Counted from the stretch's first letter, positions 44,347 to 52,867 are shown. The stretch: DNA of 56,275 bases from Thermodesulfovibrio sp. (GCA_025057595.1 JANXBK010000009.1:1-56275); one strand, 5' to 3'. The notes: generated by a model from the letters alone, not told the origin. Numbers and translations: made by a program.

Positions 44347-44991
44347 ATGAATCTTATTTACATACTAATTTTATTTTTTGCCTTTTTAACTGTTGAGACA
44401 AAAAATCTCAAAGCCTCTATCATTAGTTTAATCCTACATTCTATATTTCTTACCTTTTCTGTATTCTCTGTTGGTTATATAAATAGTATCTCTTCTTTTT
44501 ATCTAATCGGTTTTTTAGATTTACTCGTAAGAGTCTTTCTAATACCTTTGATTTTATTTAGATCTCTTAAGAACAGAGCGACAACCGAGACAAAGCCTTA
44601 TATTTCCTATCCTTTATCAATTGCTTTATCAATTGTTATTCTTTCAGTTTTTTATCATCTTTTAGAAGTCTACAAAAGCCTTAGTCTGCCTCAACTTTTA
44701 GAAAGTTTCTCTTGTGGAGTTACTCTCTTTATATATGGCTTATATCCTCTTATTTCAAAAAAAGACCTTATTAAAATAGTTATCAGCTTTGTTATAATTG
44801 AAAACGGAATTCACATCTTTTTAATAAGCATTCTTCCCTACTTATCTAAATTTATAGAAATCTCTCTAACTTTCAACTACCTTGTAGCTATATTTTTCTT
44901 TGCCTATATTGTTTTCAAAATAAATGAGATCTCCCTGAAAGAAGAACTCCAAAAGCTTAAAGAGACTGTCTATAAGGAGACTAACGAATGA
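44347..44991 (+). CDS. hyfE: Small membrane subunit (HyfE type)
   Basis: 214 residues with six or seven hydrophobic spans and a charged C-terminal helix (KEELQKLKETV). Size and place match HyfE of E. coli hydrogenase 4, which corresponds to a NuoJ/NuoK-like section. A glutamate within a hydrophobic span (VIIENGIHIFL) resembles the NuoK proton-path glutamates. It overlaps hyfF by four bases. Confidence 0.85.
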   Translation: MNLIYILILFFAFLTVETKNLKASIISLILHSIFLTFSVFSVGYINSISSFYLIGFLDLLVRVFLIPLILFRSLKNRATTETKPYISYPLSIALSIVILSVFYHLLEVYKSLSLPQLLESFSCGVTLFIYGLYPLISKKDLIKIVISFVIIENGIHIFLISILPYLSKFIEISLTFNYLVAIFFFAYIVFKINEISLKEELQKLKETVYKETNE

Positions 44992-46421
44992 ATCTAGAAT
45001 TTATTTTATGTACTTTAAGCTTTTCTTTGCCGTTGTTTGCCTCAGCTTTGGTTTATCTTTTTGGGAAAAAGCCCTATATTAAGGAATATATATCAATCCT
45101 CTCTTTAATAATTTCTTTTATAGCTTCTTCAATAAATTTAAATTTCTTATCTGATAAAGTTTTTATATGGCTTGATATAATCTACTTAGACGGATTTAGC
45201 ATCTTAATGCAACTTGTAACTGTAGGTACTGCATTATTAGTAGTCTTATTTTCCATCAACTACATATCTACTTATCAGCACAGAAAAAAAAGTCATCATC
45301 TCTACTATGCTGTAATACTTATTTGTACAGGTTTTATGAATCTATCTTTTTCTCTAAATAATCTCTTTTTTGTTTATATAACCCTTGAACTCAGTAGCAT
45401 CTTCGCAGTCTATCTCATTTCATTTAGACACGACAAAGAATCTTTTTATGCGAGTTTTAAATATCTTGTTTTCGTTAACATAGGAATTCTCTTCAGTTTA
45501 ATCGGAATAATATTATTCTCCTTTTTTAGTAGCAGTCTTATACTAATAGGTAATTTAAGGGAAAAACTACTGCTTCTTAACAAAGACATAGTCTTTATAT
45601 GTGCTGCATTTTTTATAATTGGCTTTTTTACTAAATCTGGCTTAATTCCTTTCCATCTTTGGCTACCAGACACTTATAAGGAGTCTCCAACTCCTATAAC
45701 TGTATTTTTATCAGGAGCCTTAACAAAAATCGGTTTTTATGGCTTAGCAAGAACTGTGACTGTTTTTTCCTTTAGTTTTGAAGAGATAAGAACTTTCCTA
45801 ATAATTCTTGCTTCAATTTCCATGCTTTTAGGTGCTACAGTAGCCTTTAATCAAAGGGATATAAAAAAACTCATTGCCTACTGCAGTATAAGTGAGATGG
45901 GATTTATTGCAGCTGCTTTATCTACAGGTAGTTATGAAGGAGTTTTTGGAGGAGTTTTTCATATTATTAATCATACCTTAATTAAAGGTATTTTATTTTT
46001 CTCAGTAGGAGCAATTTCCTATATAGATGGCAAGGCCAAAAGTATTATTACTACTCCATATTTTATAGGTGCTTTCTCAGCTGCTGGAATGCCTCTTTTT
46101 GGAAGCTTTCTAAGTGCAACCACAATATTTTTTGCAATGGTAAATGAAGGATTTTTGTTATCTTCAATAGTCTTAATTGTTGCTGAGTTTATAATTGGGA
46201 TCTCACTTATTAAATATGGTATTTCTGAGTTTTGGCAGAAGAATAACCTAAAAGAAGGCAACCAAAAAATACCCCTTTTAATGATTGTTCCCATACTAAT
46301 ACTCTGTATATTAATTATAGTTTTTGGAGTTTATCCCAAAGTAATTTATACATTTATTGACATAGCTGCTAACAGTATTTTAAAAATGAAAGGAGTTGTA
46401 TGTCTTTACTTAAGAAATTAG
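44988..46421 (+). CDS. hyfF: Antiporter-like membrane subunit (HyfF type)
   Basis: 477 residues, about 14 spans. The glutamate is in FVYITLELSSIFAVYLI, and the pumping segment reads TKSGLIPFHLWLPDTYKESPTPI. The sequence is NuoN-like, as HyfF is. A good AAGGAG site precedes the ATG at 44988. The 3' end overlaps the small-subunit gene by 22 bases. Confidence 0.9.
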   Translation: MNLEFILCTLSFSLPLFASALVYLFGKKPYIKEYISILSLIISFIASSINLNFLSDKVFIWLDIIYLDGFSILMQLVTVGTALLVVLFSINYISTYQHRKKSHHLYYAVILICTGFMNLSFSLNNLFFVYITLELSSIFAVYLISFRHDKESFYASFKYLVFVNIGILFSLIGIILFSFFSSSLILIGNLREKLLLLNKDIVFICAAFFIIGFFTKSGLIPFHLWLPDTYKESPTPITVFLSGALTKIGFYGLARTVTVFSFSFEEIRTFLIILASISMLLGATVAFNQRDIKKLIAYCSISEMGFIAAALSTGSYEGVFGGVFHIINHTLIKGILFFSVGAISYIDGKAKSIITTPYFIGAFSAAGMPLFGSFLSATTIFFAMVNEGFLLSSIVLIVAEFIIGISLIKYGISEFWQKNNLKEGNQKIPLLMIVPILILCILIIVFGVYPKVIYTFIDIAANSILKMKGVVCLYLRN

Positions 46422-46867
46422 CACAAAAAGCTTTAAAAAAATCAATCTGGATTTTTCATGTAAACACCGGTGCATGTAATGGCTGCGATATTGAGCTTCT
46501 TGACATTTTCACTCCCTTCTATGATATTGAGAGATTTGGTATGAAAGCAGTAAGCTCACCACGACATGCAGATGCATTAGTAATCTCAGGACCTGTTACT
46601 CGACCTACGGTAGATTTTGTTAAAGCAGTTTATGATGCCACTCCAGAGCCTAAAATTGTAATAGCCTTAGGCTCATGTGCCATAGCAGGAGGAATATGGT
46701 TTGACAGCTATAATGTAGTCGGAGGCGTTGACAAAATCATTCCTGTAAATTTATACATTCCTGGGTGTCCTCCTCGTCCAGAGGCTATTCTTTTTGGAAT
46801 TGCACAAGCATTAGGAATATCAAAAAAGAAGATAAAACCGATAGTAGCTCAACAAATTGGAACTTAG
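46400..46867 (+). CDS. hyfI: Group 4 [NiFe]-hydrogenase small subunit (HyfI/HycG type)
   Basis: 155 residues, related to NuoB. The proximal [4Fe-4S] ligands are visible: CNGCDIELL (about 27-35), the cysteine of ALGSCAIAGG (about 94) and GCPPRPEA (about 124). The start has an AAAGGAG site. The protein is shorter than E. coli HyfI, lacking a C-terminal extension. It passes electrons between the ferredoxin subunit and the NiFe site. Confidence 0.94.
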   Translation: MSLLKKLAQKALKKSIWIFHVNTGACNGCDIELLDIFTPFYDIERFGMKAVSSPRHADALVISGPVTRPTVDFVKAVYDATPEPKIVIALGSCAIAGGIWFDSYNVVGGVDKIIPVNLYIPGCPPRPEAILFGIAQALGISKKKIKPIVAQQIGT

Positions 46868-47321
46868 AGAGTTCTTAAATAATATAGGAGGTAAGACTTT
46901 AATTGTTGGAGTTGGTAATCCTTTAAGAGGAGATGATGCTGTTGGCTCCTATATAGTAAAAAGTATTAACAAAGATATTAATATTCCTTTAATTGATTGT
47001 GAAGATGCTCCTGAAAGATATCTAGAAAAAATTATTCAATACAAACCAGAAACTATTATTTTCATTGATGCTGTAGAGATGGGAGTTCAACCTGGATATA
47101 TCTGTATAATAAGTGATAGGGAGTTAGAAAGCCTGACAATTCTAACACATAGAGTTTCCCTTAAACTCCTTGCAAAATATATTAAATCAAAAATTCAATG
47201 TAATATTGTAATCATCGGAATTCAACCAAAAAATAAAGATTTTGGTTCCACTATGAGTAAAGAAGTAATGATTACTGCTAAAATTCTGAGGGAAATTTTA
47301 GTTGAAAGATTTAAAAAATGA
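46857..47321 (+). CDS. hycI: Hydrogenase maturation endopeptidase (HycI/HoxM family)
   Basis: 154 residues. The N-terminal IVGVGNPLRGDDAVGSYIV has the Ni-sensing aspartate of the family, and FIDAVEMG and LTHRVSL supply the other metal-site positions. It removes the C-terminal tail of the large subunit once Ni is inserted; HyfG has such a tail. The likely start is TTG at 46857, 11 bases inside hyfI, because no ATG or GTG lies before the conserved motif. It overlaps the next gene by four bases. Confidence 0.92.
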   Translation: MELREFLNNIGGKTLIVGVGNPLRGDDAVGSYIVKSINKDINIPLIDCEDAPERYLEKIIQYKPETIIFIDAVEMGVQPGYICIISDRELESLTILTHRVSLKLLAKYIKSKIQCNIVIIGIQPKNKDFGSTMSKEVMITAKILREILVERFKK

Positions 47322-47782
47322 AGAAGATATTTACCATCGGCACCAGTAACAACTCCATAGAGAAATTTATCAGGATTCTAAAAAACTACAATATTAAAAC
47401 CGCTATAGATGTAAGAAGTTTTCCAATTTCAAAGAGATTCCCCCATTTTAGTAAAGAACATATCTCAAAGGCTCTTGAAGAATCGGGAATCAAATACTTT
47501 TATCTTGGTAAACAACTTGGTGGCTTTAGAAAGGGCGGATATGAGAAGTATATGGAAACAGAGGAGTTTATAAAAGGAGTGGAGGAGTTAGAAAAGTTAG
47601 CAGAAAAGGGAAATACCGTTTTTTTCTGTTGTGAAAAACTTTTCTTTAGATGTCACAGAAGATTTATAGCAAAAGTTTTAGCAGAAAAGGGATGGGAAGT
47701 ATATCATATAGTTGATTTTGACAAAGTTTATAAAGAAAGAGATCTTGAAAATAAAAAGCAGCAGAGTTTAAAATTAAGCTAA
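47318..47782 (+). CDS. DUF488 family protein
   Basis: 154 residues. The family N-terminus is evident: FTIGTSNNSIEKFI and AIDVRSFPISKRFPHF, then YLGKQLGG and a cysteine-rich core CCEKLFFRCHRRFIA. DUF488 proteins are small cytosolic proteins of unknown biochemical function. It is translationally coupled to the hydrogenase protease gene and abuts the cupin gene. A role in hydrogenase metabolism is possible only by position. Confidence 0.85.
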   Translation: MKKIFTIGTSNNSIEKFIRILKNYNIKTAIDVRSFPISKRFPHFSKEHISKALEESGIKYFYLGKQLGGFRKGGYEKYMETEEFIKGVEELEKLAEKGNTVFFCCEKLFFRCHRRFIAKVLAEKGWEVYHIVDFDKVYKERDLENKKQQSLKLS

Positions 47783-48112
47783 ATGAAAATTTTAAATACA
47801 AAAGAGATTATATCAAATCTTAAATCTGAAGAGTATGTAATAGGATACGAGCTTACAGGCTCTCATGCTTGTTATATGATTTATGGAAAAATAAATCCTC
47901 AAGACAAACCGAGACTTGTAAAACCTGGCAAGGGACATGAAGAGATAGTTTTGATAATTAAAGGAAAAGCAAAAATAGGCGAAGTAATTATGGAAGAGGG
48001 AGACTCCCTCCACATTGTAGAAGATGAGCACTGCTATATCGAGAATATTTCAAATACTGAATTAATTTACATAATAGCAGGAGGACATTCAGAAAGTAGT
48101 CATAAACATTAA
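47783..48112 (+). CDS. Small cupin-fold protein
   Basis: 109 residues. A single cupin barrel is suggested by KPGKGHEEIVLIIKGKAKIGE followed by EEGDSLHIVEDEHCYIEN, where H and E residues occupy metal-binding positions (GHEE about 52-55, H in SLH about 75). The C-terminus is histidine-rich (GGHSESSHKH), possibly another metal site. Function is unknown. It begins at the base after the DUF488 stop codon. Confidence 0.75.
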   Translation: MKILNTKEIISNLKSEEYVIGYELTGSHACYMIYGKINPQDKPRLVKPGKGHEEIVLIIKGKAKIGEVIMEEGDSLHIVEDEHCYIENISNTELIYIIAGGHSESSHKH

Positions 48113-48148
48113 TTTACATATACTTTTAAAATAAATTAAAATTAAATA

Positions 48149-48805
48149 ATGCTTAGATTTTTATCTTTTATTCTATCATTTCTTATAGGTTGCCAACTTT
48201 ATGCAGAGACAGTTATTGATTTACCTAAACCGAGACAGAAAAGTAGTGTCTCACTTGAAGAAACTTTAACTAAAAGAAGATCTGTAAGAGAATTTTCCTC
48301 TGAAACATTAACGCTGCAGGAAATATCCCAACTACTTTGGTCTGCTCAGGGAATAACTGAACCAGCTGGAGGTAGAACTGCTCCTTCTGCAGGTGCTTTA
48401 TATCCATTAAAGGTTTATTTAGTTGCTGGTGGTGTTAAAAATCTTGCTCCAGGTGTTTACAGATACGATCCCTTTAAACATCAGATTATAAAAATCAAAG
48501 ATGGAGACTTAAGAGGCTTACTTTCGGAAGCATCACTATGGCAACCTTGGGTTAGAAATGCACCAGTAAGCTTTGTAATCACAGCAGTATACGAGATAAC
48601 AACAAAAAAATATGGAGAAAGAGGAGTAAGATATGTTCATATTGAAGTAGGACATGTAGCACAAAATATGCTTCTTCAAGCAGTAGCTTTAGATCTTGGA
48701 GCTGTTCCTGTTGGCGCCTTTTATGACAGTGAAGTTAGAAAAATCTTGGGAGTCGGAGACAAAGAGCAACCTCTTTACATCATTCCTGTAGGCAAAAAAA
48801 GATAA
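48149..48805 (+). CDS. SagB/ThcOx-type nitroreductase, probably exported or membrane-anchored
   Basis: 218 residues. Residues 1-18 form a hydrophobic signal-like sequence (FLSFILSFLIG) ending near a cysteine, GCQLYAE, so a lipoprotein is conceivable although the lipobox is imperfect. The flavin domain follows with RRSVREFSSE (about 43), GGRTAPSAGALYPL (about 76-89) and GHVAQNMLLQA. This SagB-like family contains FMN oxidoreductases; the substrate is unknown. There is no Shine-Dalgarno, and a TTTACA element is at 48113. Its stop overlaps the next start (TAATG). Confidence 0.83.
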   Translation: MLRFLSFILSFLIGCQLYAETVIDLPKPRQKSSVSLEETLTKRRSVREFSSETLTLQEISQLLWSAQGITEPAGGRTAPSAGALYPLKVYLVAGGVKNLAPGVYRYDPFKHQIIKIKDGDLRGLLSEASLWQPWVRNAPVSFVITAVYEITTKKYGERGVRYVHIEVGHVAQNMLLQAVALDLGAVPVGAFYDSEVRKILGVGDKEQPLYIIPVGKKR

Positions 48806-49626
48806 TGGAGTTTAAAAGACTTGGCAACACCTCAGTTAAAATCCCCGCAGTAGGGATGGGAACATGGGAAATCGGTGGAGGACTTACTCCTGATTATTCC
48901 TTAGATGAAGAGGCTATACAAGCCTTAAAAGTTGGTATAGAGCTGGGAATGACACTAATTGATACAGCAGAGATGTATGGAAGAGGCCATTCTGAAGAGC
49001 TTGTAGGTGAAGCAGTAAGAGCTTTTCCAAGAGAAAGTATCTTTATAGTAACAAAAGTTTTACCAGAGAATTTAAGATATAATGAATTAATAGAGGCAGC
49101 TTACAGAAGTCTAAAAAGACTTAATTTAGATTATATTGACCTTTATCTTATACATGCTCCAAATCCAAGAATTCCTATCAGAGAAACTATGGATGCGATG
49201 GAAAAGCTTGTAGATGAAGGTATTGTAAAATTTATTGGGGTTAGTAACTTTGGTGTTCTCCAAATGGAGCAGGCAAGAGCATGTTTAAGTAAAACTGATA
49301 TAGTTGTAAATCAAGTAGAGTATAGTCTTATTGAAAGAAGAATTGAAAAGGATGTGCTTCCTTACTGCCAGAAAAACAAAATCACTGTAATGGCTTACTG
49401 TCCTCTTGGAAGAGGCATACTTCCAAAAAATCAATTTTTAAAAGAGGTGGGCTTAAAATATGGAAAAACAGCAGCACAGATAGCTTTAAACTGGCTTATA
49501 CAGAAAGATGAAGTTGTAGCAATACCTAAAGCAATAAAAATTGAGCATCTAAGAGAAAATGCTGAATCCACAGGATGGAGACTAAATAAGGAAGATGTAG
49601 AGCTTATTGAAAAATATTTCAGATGA
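48805..49626 (+). CDS. Aldo/keto reductase
   Basis: 273 residues, the usual length. The catalytic set is recognisable: Asp and Tyr in DTAEMYGRGHSE (about 52-63), Lys in IFIVTKVLP (about 82), and His in YLIHAPNP (about 115). The C-terminal NADPH-binding segment reads AIPKAIKIEHLREN. It reduces carbonyl groups; the substrate is unknown. It is coupled to the SagB-type gene before it and the hydrolase gene after it (four-base overlap). Confidence 0.92.
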   Translation: MEFKRLGNTSVKIPAVGMGTWEIGGGLTPDYSLDEEAIQALKVGIELGMTLIDTAEMYGRGHSEELVGEAVRAFPRESIFIVTKVLPENLRYNELIEAAYRSLKRLNLDYIDLYLIHAPNPRIPIRETMDAMEKLVDEGIVKFIGVSNFGVLQMEQARACLSKTDIVVNQVEYSLIERRIEKDVLPYCQKNKITVMAYCPLGRGILPKNQFLKEVGLKYGKTAAQIALNWLIQKDEVVAIPKAIKIEHLRENAESTGWRLNKEDVELIEKYFR

Positions 49627-50591
49627 AGCCTCCAATTTACTTTTTTCGGGGAGAGCCTGATAAACCAGCAGTTGTTTTTATTCATGGTCTTGGAATGGAT
49701 GCTACCCAGTGGTTATCACCCTCTGAGACAAGAATATTAGCAGGAGCCTTTCCTTTAAGTATATTTACAAGAAAACCTCCAGAGTCCTTAATTTTTAAAG
49801 AAAAAATAGAGATTTTACCTAAGAAATTTACTATAGGAAATCCTGTGCCTCTTAATACTTCCCTCAATGATCTTAAAGAAAGAGGATACTCGGTACTGAC
49901 TTGGAGTCAAACAAATCCTTTAGGCTCAATTCATTATGCAGTAGAGGAGCTTAAAAATGTTGTAAAGTTTGCCTCCTCTTTATCAAAAAAAGGAGTAATT
50001 CTCATTGGTAATAGCAGAGGAGGACTTATTGGTAGAAAATTTATTGAAAACTCTGACGAAAAAATAAAGGCACTAATAACAATAGCAACTCCTCACAAGG
50101 GAAGTACCTTGGCAAAATGGGTCAGTTATGTCTCTAAACTAACAGATATTATAAAGCCTTTTTTAAAATTTTTCCCTGAAGGTATTGAAAAAATATCTCT
50201 ACGACTAATAGATTTTCTTCGATGTGATGGTGTAAGAGAGCTTTTACCAGAGTCTTCCTTTATAAAATCCCTCAAAAAAATTGAAAAGACAGACTTTTTT
50301 TCTTTAGCAGGTTCTAACTCAACACTTTTTAGTATCTATGAGTGGAAACAAAGAGAGGAAAACGATCTTTTCATTCTTTATCCTGAAAAAGTTTTCAGTT
50401 TCCCTCAATCTCTGTTTTCATTCTTGCCAGAAAAGCTAATACCTCCCGAATGGAAATCAGGCGATGGAGTTGTATCAGTAGAAAGTGCGACAGATCACAA
50501 TACAGGTAAAGTATTTGCTCTTAATCATGCTGAGATTATTGTAAGTGCCGAAAGTAGAAACTACATATTAGAGATTGTGGAAAATCTATGA
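49623..50591 (+). CDS. Alpha/beta-hydrolase (lipase-like)
   Basis: 322 residues. The oxyanion segment is VVFIHGLGMDATQW (about 18-31), and the nucleophile elbow is GNSRGG (about S128, within LIGNSRGGLIGRKF). ITIATPHKGS follows, as in triacylglycerol lipase and PGAP1-like families. A late Asp in SGDGVVSVESA and His in ALNHAEII complete a plausible triad. There is no signal peptide, so it acts in the cytoplasm. The substrate is unknown. It overlaps the M28 peptidase gene by four bases. Confidence 0.85.
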   Translation: MKPPIYFFRGEPDKPAVVFIHGLGMDATQWLSPSETRILAGAFPLSIFTRKPPESLIFKEKIEILPKKFTIGNPVPLNTSLNDLKERGYSVLTWSQTNPLGSIHYAVEELKNVVKFASSLSKKGVILIGNSRGGLIGRKFIENSDEKIKALITIATPHKGSTLAKWVSYVSKLTDIIKPFLKFFPEGIEKISLRLIDFLRCDGVRELLPESSFIKSLKKIEKTDFFSLAGSNSTLFSIYEWKQREENDLFILYPEKVFSFPQSLFSFLPEKLIPPEWKSGDGVVSVESATDHNTGKVFALNHAEIIVSAESRNYILEIVENL

Positions 50592-51472
50592 AGCTTGAGG
50601 AAATCTTAGAAGGAATAAGTGAGGACCACTTAAGAGAAATTGTTGAAAAAATATCAATCCCAAGACATGGTTGGTATAACTACAATGAGCTAAAATGGGT
50701 TGCTGAGTTTGTTGAAAGCAAATTTAGAGAGTTTGGATACCTAATTGATATTGATGAGTTTTCTTATCAGGGTAGACTCTACAAAAATATTATTGCAACA
50801 AAAGAAGGAGTTAACTCAAGAAAAGATTGGTTAGTTATCGGAGCTCACTATGACTCTGCTGTAGACTCTCCTGGTGCTGATGACAATGGTAGTGGAGTCG
50901 CTGTAATGCTTGAGGTAGCAAGAGTACTAAGGGATGTAGCTTTTGTTAAAAATATAAAGTTTTTAGCCTTCAGTTTAGAGGAGCCTCAACCTTTCTCTCT
51001 AAATTTTTTAATTGGAAGTAGTCACTTTGTAAAAAAGATGAAAAAACTCAAATACAAATATGAAGCTATCATTCTTGAGTCTGTGGGATATTTTTCAACT
51101 AAAGAGGGCTCTCAACAACTTCCAGCATTTGTAAGTGGACCCTCCAGAGGAGATTTTCTTGGGGTTATAGGAAATAGAAAATCTATACCTCTTCTTCGTC
51201 TTTTTGATGAAGCTAAAAAAGCTGTACCAACTCTGAATCTTATTACTTATAAAGCTCCATTGAGTGGATGGCTTGTTATTGAAACAAGATTTAGTGATCA
51301 TGCCTCTTTTTGGAATGCTGGTTATCAGGCAGTTATGCTAACAGATACAGCAATGTTCAGAAATCCCTACTATCATACAAATTGGGATACTCCTGACAAA
51401 CTTAATTTTTCTTTTATGAGGGATGTTGCAAAAGTTATAGTTTCTGCTACTTTCTTAAAATATAGTCTCTAA
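50588..51472 (+). CDS. M28-family zinc aminopeptidase-like protein
   Basis: 294 residues. The metal-binding residues of peptidase family M28 are visible: His and Asp in GAHYDSA (about 93-99), GADDNGSG (about 103-110), the Glu pair in FSLEEPQ (about 136-142), an Asp region near FSDHASF and a final His in YYHTNWDTPDKL. It would remove N-terminal residues from peptides or act on amide bonds in small molecules. No signal peptide is present. It is last in a same-strand run that begins at the hydrogenase operon, and overlaps the convergent gene by 26 bases. Confidence 0.9.
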   Translation: MKLEEILEGISEDHLREIVEKISIPRHGWYNYNELKWVAEFVESKFREFGYLIDIDEFSYQGRLYKNIIATKEGVNSRKDWLVIGAHYDSAVDSPGADDNGSGVAVMLEVARVLRDVAFVKNIKFLAFSLEEPQPFSLNFLIGSSHFVKKMKKLKYKYEAIILESVGYFSTKEGSQQLPAFVSGPSRGDFLGVIGNRKSIPLLRLFDEAKKAVPTLNLITYKAPLSGWLVIETRFSDHASFWNAGYQAVMLTDTAMFRNPYYHTNWDTPDKLNFSFMRDVAKVIVSATFLKYSL

Positions 51473-52400
51473 CTGTCTTTAATGCTTTCAATCTACTGAC
51501 AAATCTGATTTCAGGGTAAAGCTTTTCACAATCACTGTAAGAAAGTCTATTTACAAGTCCAACAACTTCTATTTCATCTAAAAGATGGGGTATTGGCTTT
51601 CTTTCAGTTGGTAGCATTTCTTCTTTTTTAATAAGCATTATGTAAACTAAAGCTCTTGCTGAAAGAAGATTTTCAAGCTCCTCATTTTCTTTTGCTTCAA
51701 ATATATATCTTAAAGTAAGAATATCTCCTGGAGGAAATATCCATCTTTTACCAGTCAGTTTTTTTACTGTATCCTCTAATGCAAAAACAGTTTTAACATC
51801 TTTTCCTAATCTTTCCAAAAGAATCTTTCTTAAATACTGATGAATTGCACCTGCTTCAATTAATACATTTCCATCTTTTGGTAAAATTTTGCATATAGCT
51901 TTTGCTCTTAATTCATCTCTTAGTCGGAATCTGTATGCATCCAAACGAGCAAATCTTTTTACAGAATTAACTACTTCATCAAAGGAGTTTTTTAAAGATA
52001 TTTCGTAAAAGTCTATTAATGCTTTTGTAGCTTTCTTTTCGCATTGATAAACCTCATTGAGCTCAGAAATAGATTCAACATCTTGAGGAGATTTACCTTC
52101 AGAGAATAAACTGTGAATTTTAAAGAGTCTTTCCATGTAAGGCTCAATCTGTAAAATAGTTTTCCCTTGTTCCTTAAGATGTTTTAGCATCTTGTAAAAA
52201 TAAAAGGAAAACATTGGAAATTCATAGATCTCATCACTTAAAAACTCCTCAACACTGATGTCTCCATTAAGCATCTTTAAGAATGACTCTGAAGGAGCAT
52301 CTTCAAGAATTATTATATCGCTTCTGTCCATATATTTTTTAAGACAAGACAGAAACTCAACTCTATGGGAAGAGTAAAGTATAGTGAATCTATTACCCAT
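51447..52400 (-). CDS. Uncharacterised protein, possibly TraB/ChaN/EreA superfamily
   Basis: 317 residues that I do not recognise with certainty. There is no signal peptide or membrane span. Features that recall the TraB/ChaN/erythromycin-esterase-like fold are a histidine near the N-terminus in YSSHRVEFL (H13), an acidic strand end in DIIILEDAP (about E33), LQIEPYMERL (about 102) and a late AGAIHQYLRK (about 190), which matches that group's terminal 'G..H' motif. The middle is helical and charged. It is monocistronic, with an unclear ribosome site, and overlaps the M28 gene tail to tail. Confidence 0.6.
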   Translation of the reverse strand: MGNRFTILYSSHRVEFLSCLKKYMDRSDIIILEDAPSESFLKMLNGDISVEEFLSDEIYEFPMFSFYFYKMLKHLKEQGKTILQIEPYMERLFKIHSLFSEGKSPQDVESISELNEVYQCEKKATKALIDFYEISLKNSFDEVVNSVKRFARLDAYRFRLRDELRAKAICKILPKDGNVLIEAGAIHQYLRKILLERLGKDVKTVFALEDTVKKLTGKRWIFPPGDILTLRYIFEAKENEELENLLSARALVYIMLIKKEEMLPTERKPIPHLLDEIEVVGLVNRLSYSDCEKLYPEIRFVSRLKALKTVRDYILRK

Positions 52401-52459
52401 AAGTAATTTTTACATAGGCTTGCTAAAAAAATAAAATTTTGTTTAAATAATCTGTATCT

Positions 52460-52867
52460 ATGAATAGCAGAGAGTTTATAGACATTCCAGTAAGAGTAAA
52501 ATATGCTGATACTGACAAATTTGGAGTTGTCTACTATGGTAATTATGCAATTTTCTTTGAAAAAGCAAGAACTGAGTATCTAAGACAGAAAGGATTTACA
52601 TATAAAGAGCTTGAAGAAATGGGATATCATCTTCCTGTTGTTGAGTTTCATATAAAGTATTTTAAACCTGCGCGATATGATGATCTTCTCATAGTGAGAA
52701 CCTCTGTAGATGAGGTAAAGTCAAGAGCAGTAGTATTTAAATATGAGGTTTTAAAGGAAGAAGAAAAAATTGCTGAAGGTAAAACATATCACATCTGTGT
52801 GAATACAGAAAATAAGACAGTTGCCTTACCCTCTTTTTTTATTTCTTTTCTAAAAAACAATCTTTAA
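52460..52867 (+). CDS. Acyl-CoA thioesterase of the 4HBT/YbgC family
   Basis: 135 residues, one hot-dog domain. The active-site motif YADTDKFGVVYYGNYAIFFEKAR (in pieces YADTDKFGVVYYGNY and FFEKAR, residues about 15-37) has the YbgC/4-hydroxybenzoyl-CoA thioesterase aspartate. HIKYFKPARYDD follows. It hydrolyses acyl-CoA thioesters; the chain preference is unknown. The start has little leader and no Shine-Dalgarno. Its stop codon interlocks with that of the convergent nitroreductase gene in TTAA. Confidence 0.92.
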   Translation: MNSREFIDIPVRVKYADTDKFGVVYYGNYAIFFEKARTEYLRQKGFTYKELEEMGYHLPVVEFHIKYFKPARYDDLLIVRTSVDEVKSRAVVFKYEVLKEEEKIAEGKTYHICVNTENKTVALPSFFISFLKNNL

